From: Methanoregula sp. | GTDB lineage: Archaea; Halobacteriota; Methanomicrobia; Methanomicrobiales; Methanospirillaceae | Length of the DNA stretch: 10,422 nt | NCBI GenBank assembly: GCA_003157895.1 | Contig: PMKW01000192.1 | Span: 1 to 10,422 of the forward strand | Reading direction: 5' to 3' | In this document: positions 1 through 6,277 of the stretch, one piece after another | How the letters are laid out: each line of letters begins with the position of its first letter | Numbering within the stretch: position 1 is the first letter of the stretch | Made by a program: the position numbers and the translations under genes | The notes under the pieces: model-generated | The model's input: only the letters and a program-made list of their open reading frames with translations | Told to the model about the DNA's origin: nothing | Databases searched by the model: none

Positions 1-2
1 TA

Positions 3-782
3 CAAATTCCTCATTATACAAACAGTGAGACATTTATCAGTGTCATCGATGATCATATCGTAATCGCACTGCTCATCGTACTTATTCCCTATTCGATTTT
101 CTATGAAATCTGGGCACGCAAAATTTTCGGTATTCAGGAACTTATCCCGGATTTCCTTGAACGAATGGCAGGAATCAACCAGGTCGGACTCACTATTGCC
201 CAGGCAATTTCTATCATGGTTAATACCAATCTTGGAATTATCAGCTATGAAATAAGAAGGATAAAAAGGGATATGGACTGGGGGGCAAATTTTACCGAAG
301 CACTGGTGAGGTTTGAAGAGCGGGTCAGATCACCTTCGATCGCACGGACGGTGACTCTTATCACCAAGGCAAGCGAGATGAGCGGGCATATCGGTGAAGT
401 CTTATCGATTGCCTCCACTGATGCAAAAATGACTGAAATATTGAAAAAAGAGCGCCTTGCGGAGATGTTTATTTACACTGCTATCGTGTATCTATCATTT
501 TTCGTATTCCTTTTCGTTGTCGGAGTCCTGACAACACAGTTCCTCCCCGTCCTGGCTAATATCTCCACCCAGGGGCTTCCTGCAACCGGAGCACTTTCAG
601 GGATTGGATCGATACCAATAGCGACATTCGGGAGGCTCCTTTACCACGCGTGTCTTATCGAGGCACTTTTTTCAGGGCTGATTGCCGGGCAGATGGGAGA
701 ATCATCACTTGCAGCCGGTGTTAAGCATGCATGTGTTTTACTCGTAATATCTCTCGTGGCATTTAATTTCATTCTTGTATGA
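3..782 (+). CDS. Type II secretion/archaellum-type assembly platform protein (T2SSF domain), 5' end missing
   Basis: The reading frame is open from base 3, so this is the last 259 or so codons of a longer gene that starts upstream of the window. The product resembles the integral-membrane platform protein of archaeal pilus, archaellum and secretion machines (GspF/TadC/ArlJ). These sit in the cytoplasmic membrane and work with a VirB11/GspE-type ATPase to assemble type IV pilin-like subunits. Visible features are a membrane segment near the start (VIALLIVLIPYSIFY), then the family core: IPDFLERMAGINQ, a basic stretch (YEIRRIKRDMDWGANF), RFEERV, and TLITKASEMSGHIGEVL. At least two more hydrophobic segments follow (YTAIVYLSFFVFLFVVGVL and, at the C-terminus, VLLVISLVAFNFILV). 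An ATPase gene would be expected just upstream, outside the window. The DNA is richer in A+T and in ATT/ATA/AAA codons than the genes after 1411. The family call is firm; which appendage it serves cannot be told. Confidence 0.85.
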   Translation, partial: QIPHYTNSETFISVIDDHIVIALLIVLIPYSIFYEIWARKIFGIQELIPDFLERMAGINQVGLTIAQAISIMVNTNLGIISYEIRRIKRDMDWGANFTEALVRFEERVRSPSIARTVTLITKASEMSGHIGEVLSIASTDAKMTEILKKERLAEMFIYTAIVYLSFFVFLFVVGVLTTQFLPVLANISTQGLPATGALSGIGSIPIATFGRLLYHACLIEALFSGLIAGQMGESSLAAGVKHACVLLVISLVAFNFILV

Positions 783-1222
783 GCCTCATAAAATGGCAAA
801 CCGGACATGAGAACGTGATAATGAAGATTTATCGGTAATGGACTAAGGACGGTTGATGAATATTTGTTCCGTTTTGATCTCTTCCGCCTCTTCGTCTGGG
901 AAAGGACTCGGAAAAAACTCAAATTCATCACATTTGTTACTGTTCTTCGAAATCTGGGTTGGTTGAAGTTGGTAGGGATTGATGACTTGCCAAGGTTCAC
1001 GGAGGAAAAATTAGAGGAGTACTGATCCCACTGCTCGACAAATTCAAGCGAGAGGGAGAGGGTTCCGTACCTGACAAGTTGCTTGTTGTATTCCGGCCAG
1101 TTTCGCTTGTTATTATATTTCTTGCCCCAACGCTCCAATTTTGCCATCAGTTCTTGCTTGGTTCTCTTACTGGATAGACATAAGCTCACTTCGGGGGGAT
1201 GCCGCATTTATGCAACACAACA
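783..1222 (-). mobile_element. Degenerate IS5-like insertion sequence remnant
   Basis: This stretch fills most of the gene-poor interval between the secretion gene and the radical SAM gene. One end is fairly clear: on the minus strand, 1220 to 1205 reads TTGTGTTGCATAAATG, like the terminal sequences of IS5-group elements, and it leads straight into a transposase N-terminus. The other end is not certain. A weak match (CATAAAATGGC, 787-797) lies just after the stop codon of the secretion gene, so I place the outer limit there only tentatively. No target-site duplication was found. At about 440 bases it is far too short for an intact element, and the DDE catalytic core is absent. It looks like an internally deleted, immobile relic. 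Confidence 0.5.
1022..1189 (-). pseudogene. Transposase N-terminal fragment (IS5-type), truncated
   Basis: Read on the minus strand from a GTG at 1189 (an ATG lies further up at 1207 and an internal one at 1147), this gives about 55 codons that look like the start of archaeal and bacterial IS5-group transposases: KRTKQELMAKLERWGKKY, then NNKRNWPEYNKQLVR, then SLEFVEQWD. The similarity stops at about base 1022. The same frame stays open to 641, but what follows does not resemble a transposase: there is no DDE core, and the tail runs antisense through the secretion gene. The gene is therefore broken by deletion. The identification rests on remembered family similarity, not a search. Confidence 0.6.
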
Positions 1223-1370
1223 TCGTCAGAAAGTGCACTGGTAGAGCGACGGGGAGGTCGGGAATGGATCATCGGTCTGCCAACGGGAACTCCAATAATA
1301 TCCTGCACCGATAATCCCTGTTTCCCTTTACGTATCCGTTCAGAAGAAGAATTTTCTCCTCCGCTCACGA

Positions 1371-1379
1371 AATATAATG
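1371..1379 (+). promoter_or_regulatory. Probable TATA box of the radical SAM gene
   Basis: AATATAATG lies about 32-40 bases before the ATG at 1411. An archaeal transcript starting some 25 bases downstream would have a very short leader, which fits the absence of a Shine-Dalgarno sequence before the gene. It would drive the radical SAM/cis-prenyltransferase pair. The stretch from 1223 to 1370 has no gene I can support. Confidence 0.45.
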
Positions 1380-1410
1380 ATAGATTCCCGATCCGGCTGC
1401 CGTATCAGCA

Positions 1411-2415
1411 ATGGTCTCCGCCATGTCACTCTCCAAAGGCTGTGTTCTCTGCCACCAGGGCGCAAAGATGGTGCTGTTCGTTACGGGACGCTGCCACCGT
1501 ACCTGCTGGTACTGCCCGCTCTCCCGTGAGAGGAAGGGGACCGATACCGTCTTTGCCAACGAGCATCCGGTCGATATCCCTGCTCAGATTATCCAGGAGG
1601 CCGAGAACATGAGCGCACTGGGGACAGGTATTACCGGGGGCGAACCGCTCCTCTGCCTCGACAAGGTGACGGAATATTGCCGGCTCTTAAAGGAGCATTT
1701 CGGCCAAAAACACCAGATCCACCTCTATACGGCAAAAGCCCCGACTGACGAGGATCTGGCACAGATGCAGGGGCTCGTGGACGAGATCCGCCTTCACCCC
1801 CCTCATGAATGCTGGAAGGAGATCCTGGCGTCGGATTTCATCACCTCCGCACGGCACGCAAAAGAGAGGGGATTTGATATCGGCATTGAAGTGCCGGCAC
1901 TGCCCGGGCTCGAACTGCTCATCCCGGCACTCCCGTACCTCGACTTCCTCAACATCAACGAGCTGGAATGGGGGGAGAGCAATGCCTACCAGATGCGGGA
2001 GCGGGGCTACGAGCTCGCTGACGAAGAGCACAACGCCATTGAAGGGGCAAAAAACTGGGCGGAGGAACTCTGCCGGCACGAGAAGGTGCACTGGTGCTCC
2101 TCGGCGTTCAAAGACTCGGTGCAACTGAGGGAGCGTTTAAAGCGGGTGGCATACAACACAGCCCGGCCATTCGACGAGATCACCGATGACGGCACGATCG
2201 TATACGGGGTCTTCGAACCAGTGTCGGGCAAAACCGTTACCGTAGCATCGTTCTTTCTTGAGCGGTTCGAGCCGGACAGTTTTTTACTCTTCGAAGGCAG
2301 GGTCGAGATGGCATGGTGGCTCCTGGAGAAATATGCGGACGAGCTGGAGGGAAAGAAATACGTTATTGAACGGTATCCCAATGGCGGTATGGTCGTGGAG
2401 ATGACCCCGCTGTGA
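1411..2415 (+). CDS. Radical SAM protein (COG2108 type), function unknown
   Basis: The 334-residue product binds a [4Fe-4S] cluster through the radical SAM motif C28-x3-C32-x2-C35 (CHRTCWYC), followed by the glycine-rich SAM-binding GGEP at 76-79. Its overall pattern matches an archaeal family distantly related to pyruvate formate-lyase activating enzymes (COG2108), whose reaction is not known to me. Three more cysteines fall in conserved-looking places: C11 and C14 (GCVLCHQGAKM) before the radical SAM motif, and C229 (HWCSSAFKD) in the C-terminal half. These could hold a second iron-sulfur cluster, which is inference. An ATG at 1423 (MSLSKGCVLC) is an equally good start; neither has a clear ribosome-binding site. 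The stop overlaps the GTG of the downstream cis-prenyltransferase gene by four bases, so the two are probably translationally coupled and functionally linked. Confidence 0.85.
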   Translation: MVSAMSLSKGCVLCHQGAKMVLFVTGRCHRTCWYCPLSRERKGTDTVFANEHPVDIPAQIIQEAENMSALGTGITGGEPLLCLDKVTEYCRLLKEHFGQKHQIHLYTAKAPTDEDLAQMQGLVDEIRLHPPHECWKEILASDFITSARHAKERGFDIGIEVPALPGLELLIPALPYLDFLNINELEWGESNAYQMRERGYELADEEHNAIEGAKNWAEELCRHEKVHWCSSAFKDSVQLRERLKRVAYNTARPFDEITDDGTIVYGVFEPVSGKTVTVASFFLERFEPDSFLLFEGRVEMAWWLLEKYADELEGKKYVIERYPNGGMVVEMTPL

Positions 2416-3194
2416 CTGTACGAGATCTGATCGACCCGCTCTACGAGCGTTACCTCCGCATGCAGTGCCGGCACGTACCCAATCATATCGCCATCATCCA
2501 GGATGGTAACCGCCGCTATGCGAAGATGCGGGGCATCGATACCGCAAGCGGCCACCGTGCCGGGGCGGACAAGACCGAGAAGATGCTTGACTGGGCGCAC
2601 GAGCTGGGTATCCGTCACATCACGCTCTATACCTTTTCAACGGAGAATTTTTCCCGCAGTAAGGACGAAGTGCAGTACCTTTTCGAGATGTTCAAGGAAA
2701 AATTTACCGGTGTCATGAAGGACGAACGGGTGATAAAATACCGGATCCGTGTGCAGATGGTAGGCGACCGTTCGCTGCTTCCGGACGACCTGCGGGCGGT
2801 GATCGATGCTGCTGAAACCTCAACCCGGGACTATGACGGGTTCTGCCTGAATATCGCTCTTGCCTACGGGGGGAGGAACGAGATCGTGCTGGCTGCCCGC
2901 GAGATCCTCACCGAGGTTGCTGGTAACGGACTGGACCCGGATACCATTGATGTCCGGATGGTGGAACAACACCTCCACGAGGGAAAAGGGATACCTCCGG
3001 TAGATCTGATCATCCGGACCGGTAACGAATACCGGACTTCCAACTTCCTGCCCTGGCTTGCAAGCGGACATGAGTCGGTAGTCTATTTCTGCGCCCCCTA
3101 CTGGCCGCTGTTCCGAAAGATCGATCTGCTGCGGGCTATACGCATCTACGACCAGCGGATAGCGGTAAAAACCGGTGGACATACCGGCAGGTAA
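2412..3194 (+). CDS. uppS: Cis-prenyltransferase, catalytic-type subunit (UppS/DHDDS family)
   Basis: This 260-residue enzyme should add isopentenyl diphosphate units in cis to an allylic diphosphate, making the long polyprenyl diphosphate that becomes the dolichol-type carrier for protein and surface glycosylation. Family motifs are present in order: HIAIIQDGNRRYAK (25-38, catalytic Asp31), GHRAGADK (47-54), LYTFSTENFSR (72-82), MVGDR (116-120), LNIALAYGGRNEIV (146-159), DLIIRTGNEYRTSNF (198-212) and E221 before VVYF. Length is normal for the family. The C-terminus (IYDQRIAVKTGGHTGR) lacks the RxG motif that bacterial homodimers carry there, with Lys-Thr-Gly in its place; see the divergent homologue at 3950-4579. 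The start is a GTG overlapping the stop of the radical SAM gene (GTGA), so the two are probably co-transcribed. The family is certain; product chain length and subunit composition are not. Confidence 0.93.
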   Translation: MTVRDLIDPLYERYLRMQCRHVPNHIAIIQDGNRRYAKMRGIDTASGHRAGADKTEKMLDWAHELGIRHITLYTFSTENFSRSKDEVQYLFEMFKEKFTGVMKDERVIKYRIRVQMVGDRSLLPDDLRAVIDAAETSTRDYDGFCLNIALAYGGRNEIVLAAREILTEVAGNGLDPDTIDVRMVEQHLHEGKGIPPVDLIIRTGNEYRTSNFLPWLASGHESVVYFCAPYWPLFRKIDLLRAIRIYDQRIAVKTGGHTGR

Positions 3195-3208
3195 GAACCG
3201 GATCGCGT

Positions 3209-3239
3209 ACTATATTTCATTTGGATGACAGATCAGGAG
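3209..3239 (+). promoter_or_regulatory. TATA box and ribosome-binding site before the 230-residue gene
   Basis: ACTATATTT at 3209-3217 lies about 33 bases before the ATG at 3250, a good distance for an archaeal TATA box. AGGAG at 3235-3239 lies ten bases before that ATG and selects it over the out-of-frame ATGs at 3224 and 3240. The gene therefore probably has its own promoter and is not simply read through from uppS. Confidence 0.4.
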
Positions 3240-3249
3240 ATGACAGGGT

Positions 3250-3942
3250 ATGACGGAAAAAATAAAGACCGGTGCAACCTGGCACAACACCTCGGTGGTC
3301 CTGCGGTCGGATATGTACCGTAAGGCACTCGAACAGGGAATTGACATCAACGATGCCTGCAACCGGGCACTTGCCAGCCTGACAGGGAGTGAATACCCAG
3401 GACGGCAGATGGATGAAGTCCCCGCCCCGCCACCCGTTATCATAGCAAAGGATGGTTCCACCCCGTACGCTCCCGGAGGTGGAGAAAAATCCCCGTCACA
3501 GAAGCTGCACCCGGTCATCAACGCGGACGATCCGGCCGCACCGGCCAAAGTCGTGCAGGCAAAAACCAGGCCGGTAAAAAAAGCACCGGCAGAGCCCCCG
3601 GCTCCTGCACCAGCCCTCCCTGAAGAAAAACCAATCGCAGCTCCCGCTGCAACCACGAAAAAGGGGGCGGTTAAAAAAGGCCAGACCGCATCGACAAAAA
3701 AAAGATCCAAAGGAGATGCGCTGAAAACATTTTTCTCCACAAAGATTGCCCGCTCCGACGATGAGGAAGCCCGCATGAGTAAAGACGATCTCTACGAACT
3801 GTTCGCCCGCTTCTGCCGCGATCATCGTATCGCACCAGTTCCGGAGCGGAAAACGGTCACCGTTGCGCTGAAAAACCAGTTTGCCCTCACGGAAAAACTG
3901 GTTGACGGGACATCGTTCTGGACCGGCATCCGGCCGAAATAA
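3250..3942 (+). CDS. Putative DNA-binding protein: CcdA/RHH-like N-terminus, P/A/K-rich linker, D5-primase-like C-terminus
   Basis: I do not recognise this 230-residue protein as a named family. Three parts are visible. Residues 12-46 (TSVVLRSDMYRKALEQGIDI, then NDACNRALASL) resemble the short strand-helix-helix fold of CcdA-type antitoxins. Residues 55-155 are a low-complexity linker rich in Pro, Ala and Lys with several basic clusters, likely disordered. Residues 176-230 (MSKDDLYELFARFCRDHR, then a gap, VALKNQF and a final FWTGIRP) resemble the small winged-helix domain at the C-terminus of P4/D5-type phage and plasmid primases, without any primase or helicase domain. DNA binding is inferred from both ends. 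There is no toxin gene beside it, so an antitoxin role is not supported. It lies between two cis-prenyltransferase homologues and converges on the second, with seven bases between the stop codons. Confidence 0.75.
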   Translation: MTEKIKTGATWHNTSVVLRSDMYRKALEQGIDINDACNRALASLTGSEYPGRQMDEVPAPPPVIIAKDGSTPYAPGGGEKSPSQKLHPVINADDPAAPAKVVQAKTRPVKKAPAEPPAPAPALPEEKPIAAPAATTKKGAVKKGQTASTKKRSKGDALKTFFSTKIARSDDEEARMSKDDLYELFARFCRDHRIAPVPERKTVTVALKNQFALTEKLVDGTSFWTGIRPK

Positions 3943-3945
3943 CGG

Positions 3946-3951
3946 TTTTTT
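3946..3951 (+). terminator. Short T-run between convergent genes
   Basis: Six T residues directly follow the stop of the 230-residue gene and run into the stop codon of the opposing gene. Archaeal termination often needs only a T-run. It would act for the plus strand; it is short, so confidence is low. Confidence 0.25.
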
Positions 3952-4579
3952 ACTTCCCGAAACGGCGGATGCGGGACTGGTAGTCCCGTAGAATCCGCAG
4001 GAAATCCACGTACCTGAAATACTTCCAGTTTACATCGGAGAAGAAGAGCTCGGAATAGACCGACTGCCAGATAAGGAAATCCGTTAAGTAGTCGCCCCCG
4101 CTCTTGATTACGACATCCGGAATATACCGGAAGGTAAGATAGGAGTCAAGAAGCTGTTCGTCCACCGTATCTGCGGGAACCTTGTCTCTTGCCATCCTCC
4201 GGATACACTCGGTTATCTCCTCTCTCCCGCTCTTGCCGACAGCCACCACCACGTCCATGCCTGTCCCGGTCACCTCGTTATGGTCCCCATAATGGAGGTT
4301 GAGTTTTGCGATGGTGCCGATCTTCCTGATAGCCGGTAAAAAGGCATCGGGTTCGCCAGGTGCGGGCGTCGAGATATGGAAAGTGAGTCCCTGGATCCCT
4401 GCGGATTTTGAAGGATAGTACTTTGCTACATAAGCCGATATGGCATTGCACCAGGAAGTGACGCGATAGAGGTTTTCCGGGGCATCCGCCATATCCTTTG
4501 CATCGATCATGAAACACACGTGCCCCGGCAGATCAGTGATCTGCCGTTTGAGCAGGTGGGCATACAGCCAGTAGATCAT
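3950..4579 (-). CDS. Divergent cis-prenyltransferase homologue, probable non-catalytic (NgBR/Nus1-like) partner subunit
   Basis: The 209-residue product is clearly of the UppS fold in its C-terminal half. GMDVVVAVGKSGREEITECI (107-126) matches the family's LNIAxxYGGREEI block. VVIKSGGDYLTDFLIWQ (156-172) matches the IRTGGExRLSxFLxWQ block, with Lys159 replacing the usual Arg. SELFF (176-180) and RDYQSRIRRFGK (198-209) match the end. The N-terminal active-site loop is degenerate: HVCFMIDAKDMAD (20-32) keeps one Asp but loses the Gly-Asn-x-Arg phosphate-binding residues, and the FSTENW block is missing. It is about 40-50 residues shorter than normal. The protein ends in RFGK, so an RxG motif sits at the extreme C-terminus as in human NgBR (Arg290 of 293). 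I infer a partner subunit for the enzyme at 2412-3194. A weak AGGT lies just before the ATG at 4579. The alternative is an independent prenyltransferase of unknown specificity. Confidence 0.8.
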   Translation of the reverse strand: MIYWLYAHLLKRQITDLPGHVCFMIDAKDMADAPENLYRVTSWCNAISAYVAKYYPSKSAGIQGLTFHISTPAPGEPDAFLPAIRKIGTIAKLNLHYGDHNEVTGTGMDVVVAVGKSGREEITECIRRMARDKVPADTVDEQLLDSYLTFRYIPDVVIKSGGDYLTDFLIWQSVYSELFFSDVNWKYFRYVDFLRILRDYQSRIRRFGK

Positions 4580-4599
4580 CTCTACCTGAATTATAGTGC

Positions 4600-4610
4600 T
4601 TTAAGTTAAA
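4600..4610 (-). promoter_or_regulatory. Possible TATA box of the divergent cis-prenyltransferase homologue
   Basis: On the minus strand this reads TTTAACTTAAA and lies 21-31 bases before the ATG at 4579, so the transcript would be leaderless or nearly so. A second A/T-rich candidate (CTATAATT) lies closer to the start. Confidence 0.3.
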
Positions 4611-4663
4611 GATGCTTGAGGATACGTTGGATAGGATATTCTCCATCCCTTCTGCAGGTAAAA

Positions 4664-4798
4664 ATGAAGGGTTACAGGAACCGGACGGGGAGCCGGATTG
4701 CCACGGCCCGTATAATCCGGCAGGACCCGGCCGACCTGAAAGCCACTCCTGTACTGGTGTTCTCAGTCAATTCCCCCGGATACCATTTTCTCCCGTAA
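4664..4798 (+). CDS. Possible small protein, 44 residues, unrecognised
   Basis: This is the only candidate gene in the 375-base interval between the divergent cis-prenyltransferase homologue and dph5. AGGTA at 4656-4660 lies four bases before the ATG, and the codons favour G or C in the third position much as the neighbouring genes do (CGG, CTG, GCC). The predicted peptide is basic at its N-terminus (MKGYRNRTGSRIATARIIRQ) and more hydrophobic later (TPVLVFSVNSPGYHFLP). It matches nothing I know. An 8-bp inverted repeat lies inside it, so the sequence may be kept for RNA or DNA structure and not for a protein. Confidence 0.25.
   Translation: MKGYRNRTGSRIATARIIRQDPADLKATPVLVFSVNSPGYHFLP
4692..4721. 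repeat. 8-bp perfect inverted repeat in the spacer before dph5
   Basis: GCCGGATT (4692-4699) and AATCCGGC (4714-4721) are exact reverse complements separated by 14 bases. As RNA it could form an 8-bp hairpin. It is not followed by a T-run, so it is not an obvious terminator. Confidence 0.5.
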
Positions 4799-4894
4799 AC
4801 CGGGTTCCGGCAACAGGAGCAATTATAAACAATCTCATGAAATGATCAACCGATCAATGTATTCTTATCCAGGTCGACCACATCATGCAATTTT

Positions 4895-4904
4895 CATATG
4901 TATA
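4895..4904 (+). promoter_or_regulatory. Probable TATA box of dph5
   Basis: CATATGTATA lies about 52 bases before the ATG at 4956. Transcription would start near 4925-4930, giving a leader of about 25-30 bases. Another A/T-rich box (AATTATAAA, 4821-4829) lies further upstream. Confidence 0.35.
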
Positions 4905-4955
4905 GTGAGGGGTTGTGATGAACCGTAACTGGTGTTGTACTCTCCGGGAATGGCC

Positions 4956-5705
4956 ATGCTGACCTTTGTCGGCATCGGGCTGTTTGACAAAACGGACATC
5001 TCGGAGAAGGGTCTGGCCTGCATCCGGCAGGCTGATCACGTTTTTCTGGAGAGTTATACGTCGTGCCTCATGGGATCTACCCTTGAGGAGCTGGAGCAGT
5101 ATTACCAGAAACCGGTACTCCGGCTCTTCCGCGAGGATGTTGAGCAGCACCCGGAACACCTTCTTGAGCTTGCCGGAAAAGAGGTGGTGGTGTTTCTCTG
5201 TGCCGGTGATCCGATGGTCTCCACAACACATGCTGACCTGCGCATACGGGCCGCGGAGCGGGGGATCAGGACGTCGATCATCCATGCTGCATCGATTGCA
5301 AGCGCGGTCTGCGGCCTCACCGGGCTCCAGAACTATCGTTTCGGGAAGTCCTGCTCCCTCCCCTTCCCGCAGAAGAACTGGTTCCCCACAACGCCGTTCG
5401 ACGTGATCACACAGAACCTCGCCCTCCGGCTGCATACCATTGTGTATCTTGATATCCGGAAAGACCGGTTCATGACGATTCCCGAGGCGGTCGGGCTGCT
5501 GGAACAGATGGCACAGGAAAAGCTGGTATCCGTCCCGATGTACGTGGGGGTAGCCCGGGCAGGCTCGGACAACGTCACTGTACGGGCCGGGCCAGCTGAG
5601 AAGATCCGTGCCGAAGAATTCGGCCCGCCGCTCCATATTCTTGTTGTACCAGCGGAACTGCACGACATGGAACGGCGCTACCTGGAGATGTTTGCCGGTT
5701 TATGA
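4956..5705 (+). CDS. dph5: Diphthine synthase
   Basis: This 249-residue cytoplasmic methyltransferase uses S-adenosylmethionine to methylate the modified histidine of elongation factor 2, a step in making diphthamide. It has the tetrapyrrole-methylase-type fold. The start [20 protein letters not shown] (1-20) is the typical N-terminus. The SAM-binding loop [10 protein letters not shown] is at 83-92, followed by [20 protein letters not shown] (108-127) and [11 protein letters not shown] (129-139). Length is normal. I chose the ATG at 4956 because homologues begin with MLTFVG; a GTG at 4932 and an ATG at 4950 are in frame upstream but add non-conserved residues, and none has a clear ribosome-binding site. 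Its TGA overlaps the ATG of the DUF357 gene (ATGA), pointing to an operon. Confidence 0.95.
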   Translation: MLTFVGIGLFDKTDISEKGLACIRQADHVFLESYTSCLMGSTLEELEQYYQKPVLRLFREDVEQHPEHLLELAGKEVVVFLCAGDPMVSTTHADLRIRAAERGIRTSIIHAASIASAVCGLTGLQNYRFGKSCSLPFPQKNWFPTTPFDVITQNLALRLHTIVYLDIRKDRFMTIPEAVGLLEQMAQEKLVSVPMYVGVARAGSDNVTVRAGPAEKIRAEEFGPPLHILVVPAELHDMERRYLEMFAGL

Positions 5706-6277
5706 AAACAGATGAGTGCCTGGACCTCCTTGCCATGCTTATCGGGACGGCAACCATTAATGCCCCCGAGAAAACGCCCCTGTACCAAAGTGCAGAGGCA
5801 GTGCTCGTAATGACCCGGGCATACGAGAGCGATGGGAGGACATTTTTCAAATCCGGCGACCCGGTCAATGCCCTTGCCAGCGCCTGGTACGGGTCCGGGT
5901 GGCTCCACTTCGGCATCACATACGGGTTTCTCGGGATGAGGCTGCCGGCCGGCTGCCCATTCCTGAATCCCTGCGAATCCCTGCCGGCATCCTTTGCTGA
6001 AAAGCTTGAGGAGAAGACCCGCCGGTACCAGCGGCTGCTCGACACTGCCCGGGCATCGGTGGAATGCGCAGGTGAACCGGCAACGGCAAGCAATGGGTTT
6101 TCAGAAAAGGTCCTCTTTATCGCTGCCCTGTATGCAGCACAGGGCGCCAGGTGCCTCAGGAACGAGGTATACGAAGATGCCCTTGCCTGCTTCAGTTACG
6201 GGCATGGCTGGCTCGATGCCGGAGTCACTTCCGGACTTTTTCTCATCACTGACCACCACGACCTGTTTACCGTGTAA
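5702..6277 (+). CDS. DUF357 protein with two domain copies
   Basis: DUF357 is an archaeal helical family of unknown function, normally about 90 residues. This 191-residue protein carries the canonical domain in its C-terminal half: a leading helix [16 protein letters not shown] (105-120) and the signature [20 protein letters not shown] (159-178). The N-terminal half looks like a diverged second copy: [20 protein letters not shown] (55-74) lines up with that signature, and the region before it also looks helical. The two copies are joined by a segment with three cysteines nearby (C85, C91, C122). Translation starts inside the last codons of dph5 (ATGA), so the protein is made together with diphthine synthase; a role near EF-2 modification or translation is inference from that alone. 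Confidence 0.85.
   Translation: MKTDECLDLLAMLIGTATINAPEKTPLYQSAEAVLVMTRAYESDGRTFFKSGDPVNALASAWYGSGWLHFGITYGFLGMRLPAGCPFLNPCESLPASFAEKLEEKTRRYQRLLDTARASVECAGEPATASNGFSEKVLFIAALYAAQGARCLRNEVYEDALACFSYGHGWLDAGVTSGLFLITDHHDLFTV

Noticed and set aside
641..1207. Full 188-codon minus-strand frame as an intact gene
   Set aside because: Only the first 60 or so codons resemble a transposase; the rest runs antisense into the secretion gene, so I call a fragment.
1199..1612. 137-codon plus-strand frame over the radical SAM start
   Set aside because: It overlaps the certain radical SAM frame and its translation is Arg/Pro/Ser-rich without any family resemblance.
2007..2618. 203-codon minus-strand frame spanning the radical SAM/uppS junction
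   Set aside because: It lies antisense to two well-supported genes and looks like a by-product of their codon bias.
3210..3776. 188-codon minus-strand frame opposite the 230-residue protein
   Set aside because: Its Ala/Gly/Phe-rich translation is the mirror of the Pro/Ala/Lys-rich linker codons on the other strand; no start signal or domain.
3250..3942. Toxin-antitoxin locus suggested by the CcdA-like N-terminus
   Set aside because: No toxin gene lies on either side; the neighbours are a complete uppS and a convergent cis-prenyltransferase homologue.
4580..4955. tRNA or other structured RNA gene in the spacer
   Set aside because: No cloverleaf, T-loop or CCA-like end could be found; only a single inverted repeat.
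4854..5663. 269-codon open frame on the minus strand, slightly longer than dph5
   Set aside because: It is the antisense shadow of dph5, which has clear family motifs; the minus-strand translation has no recognisable domain.
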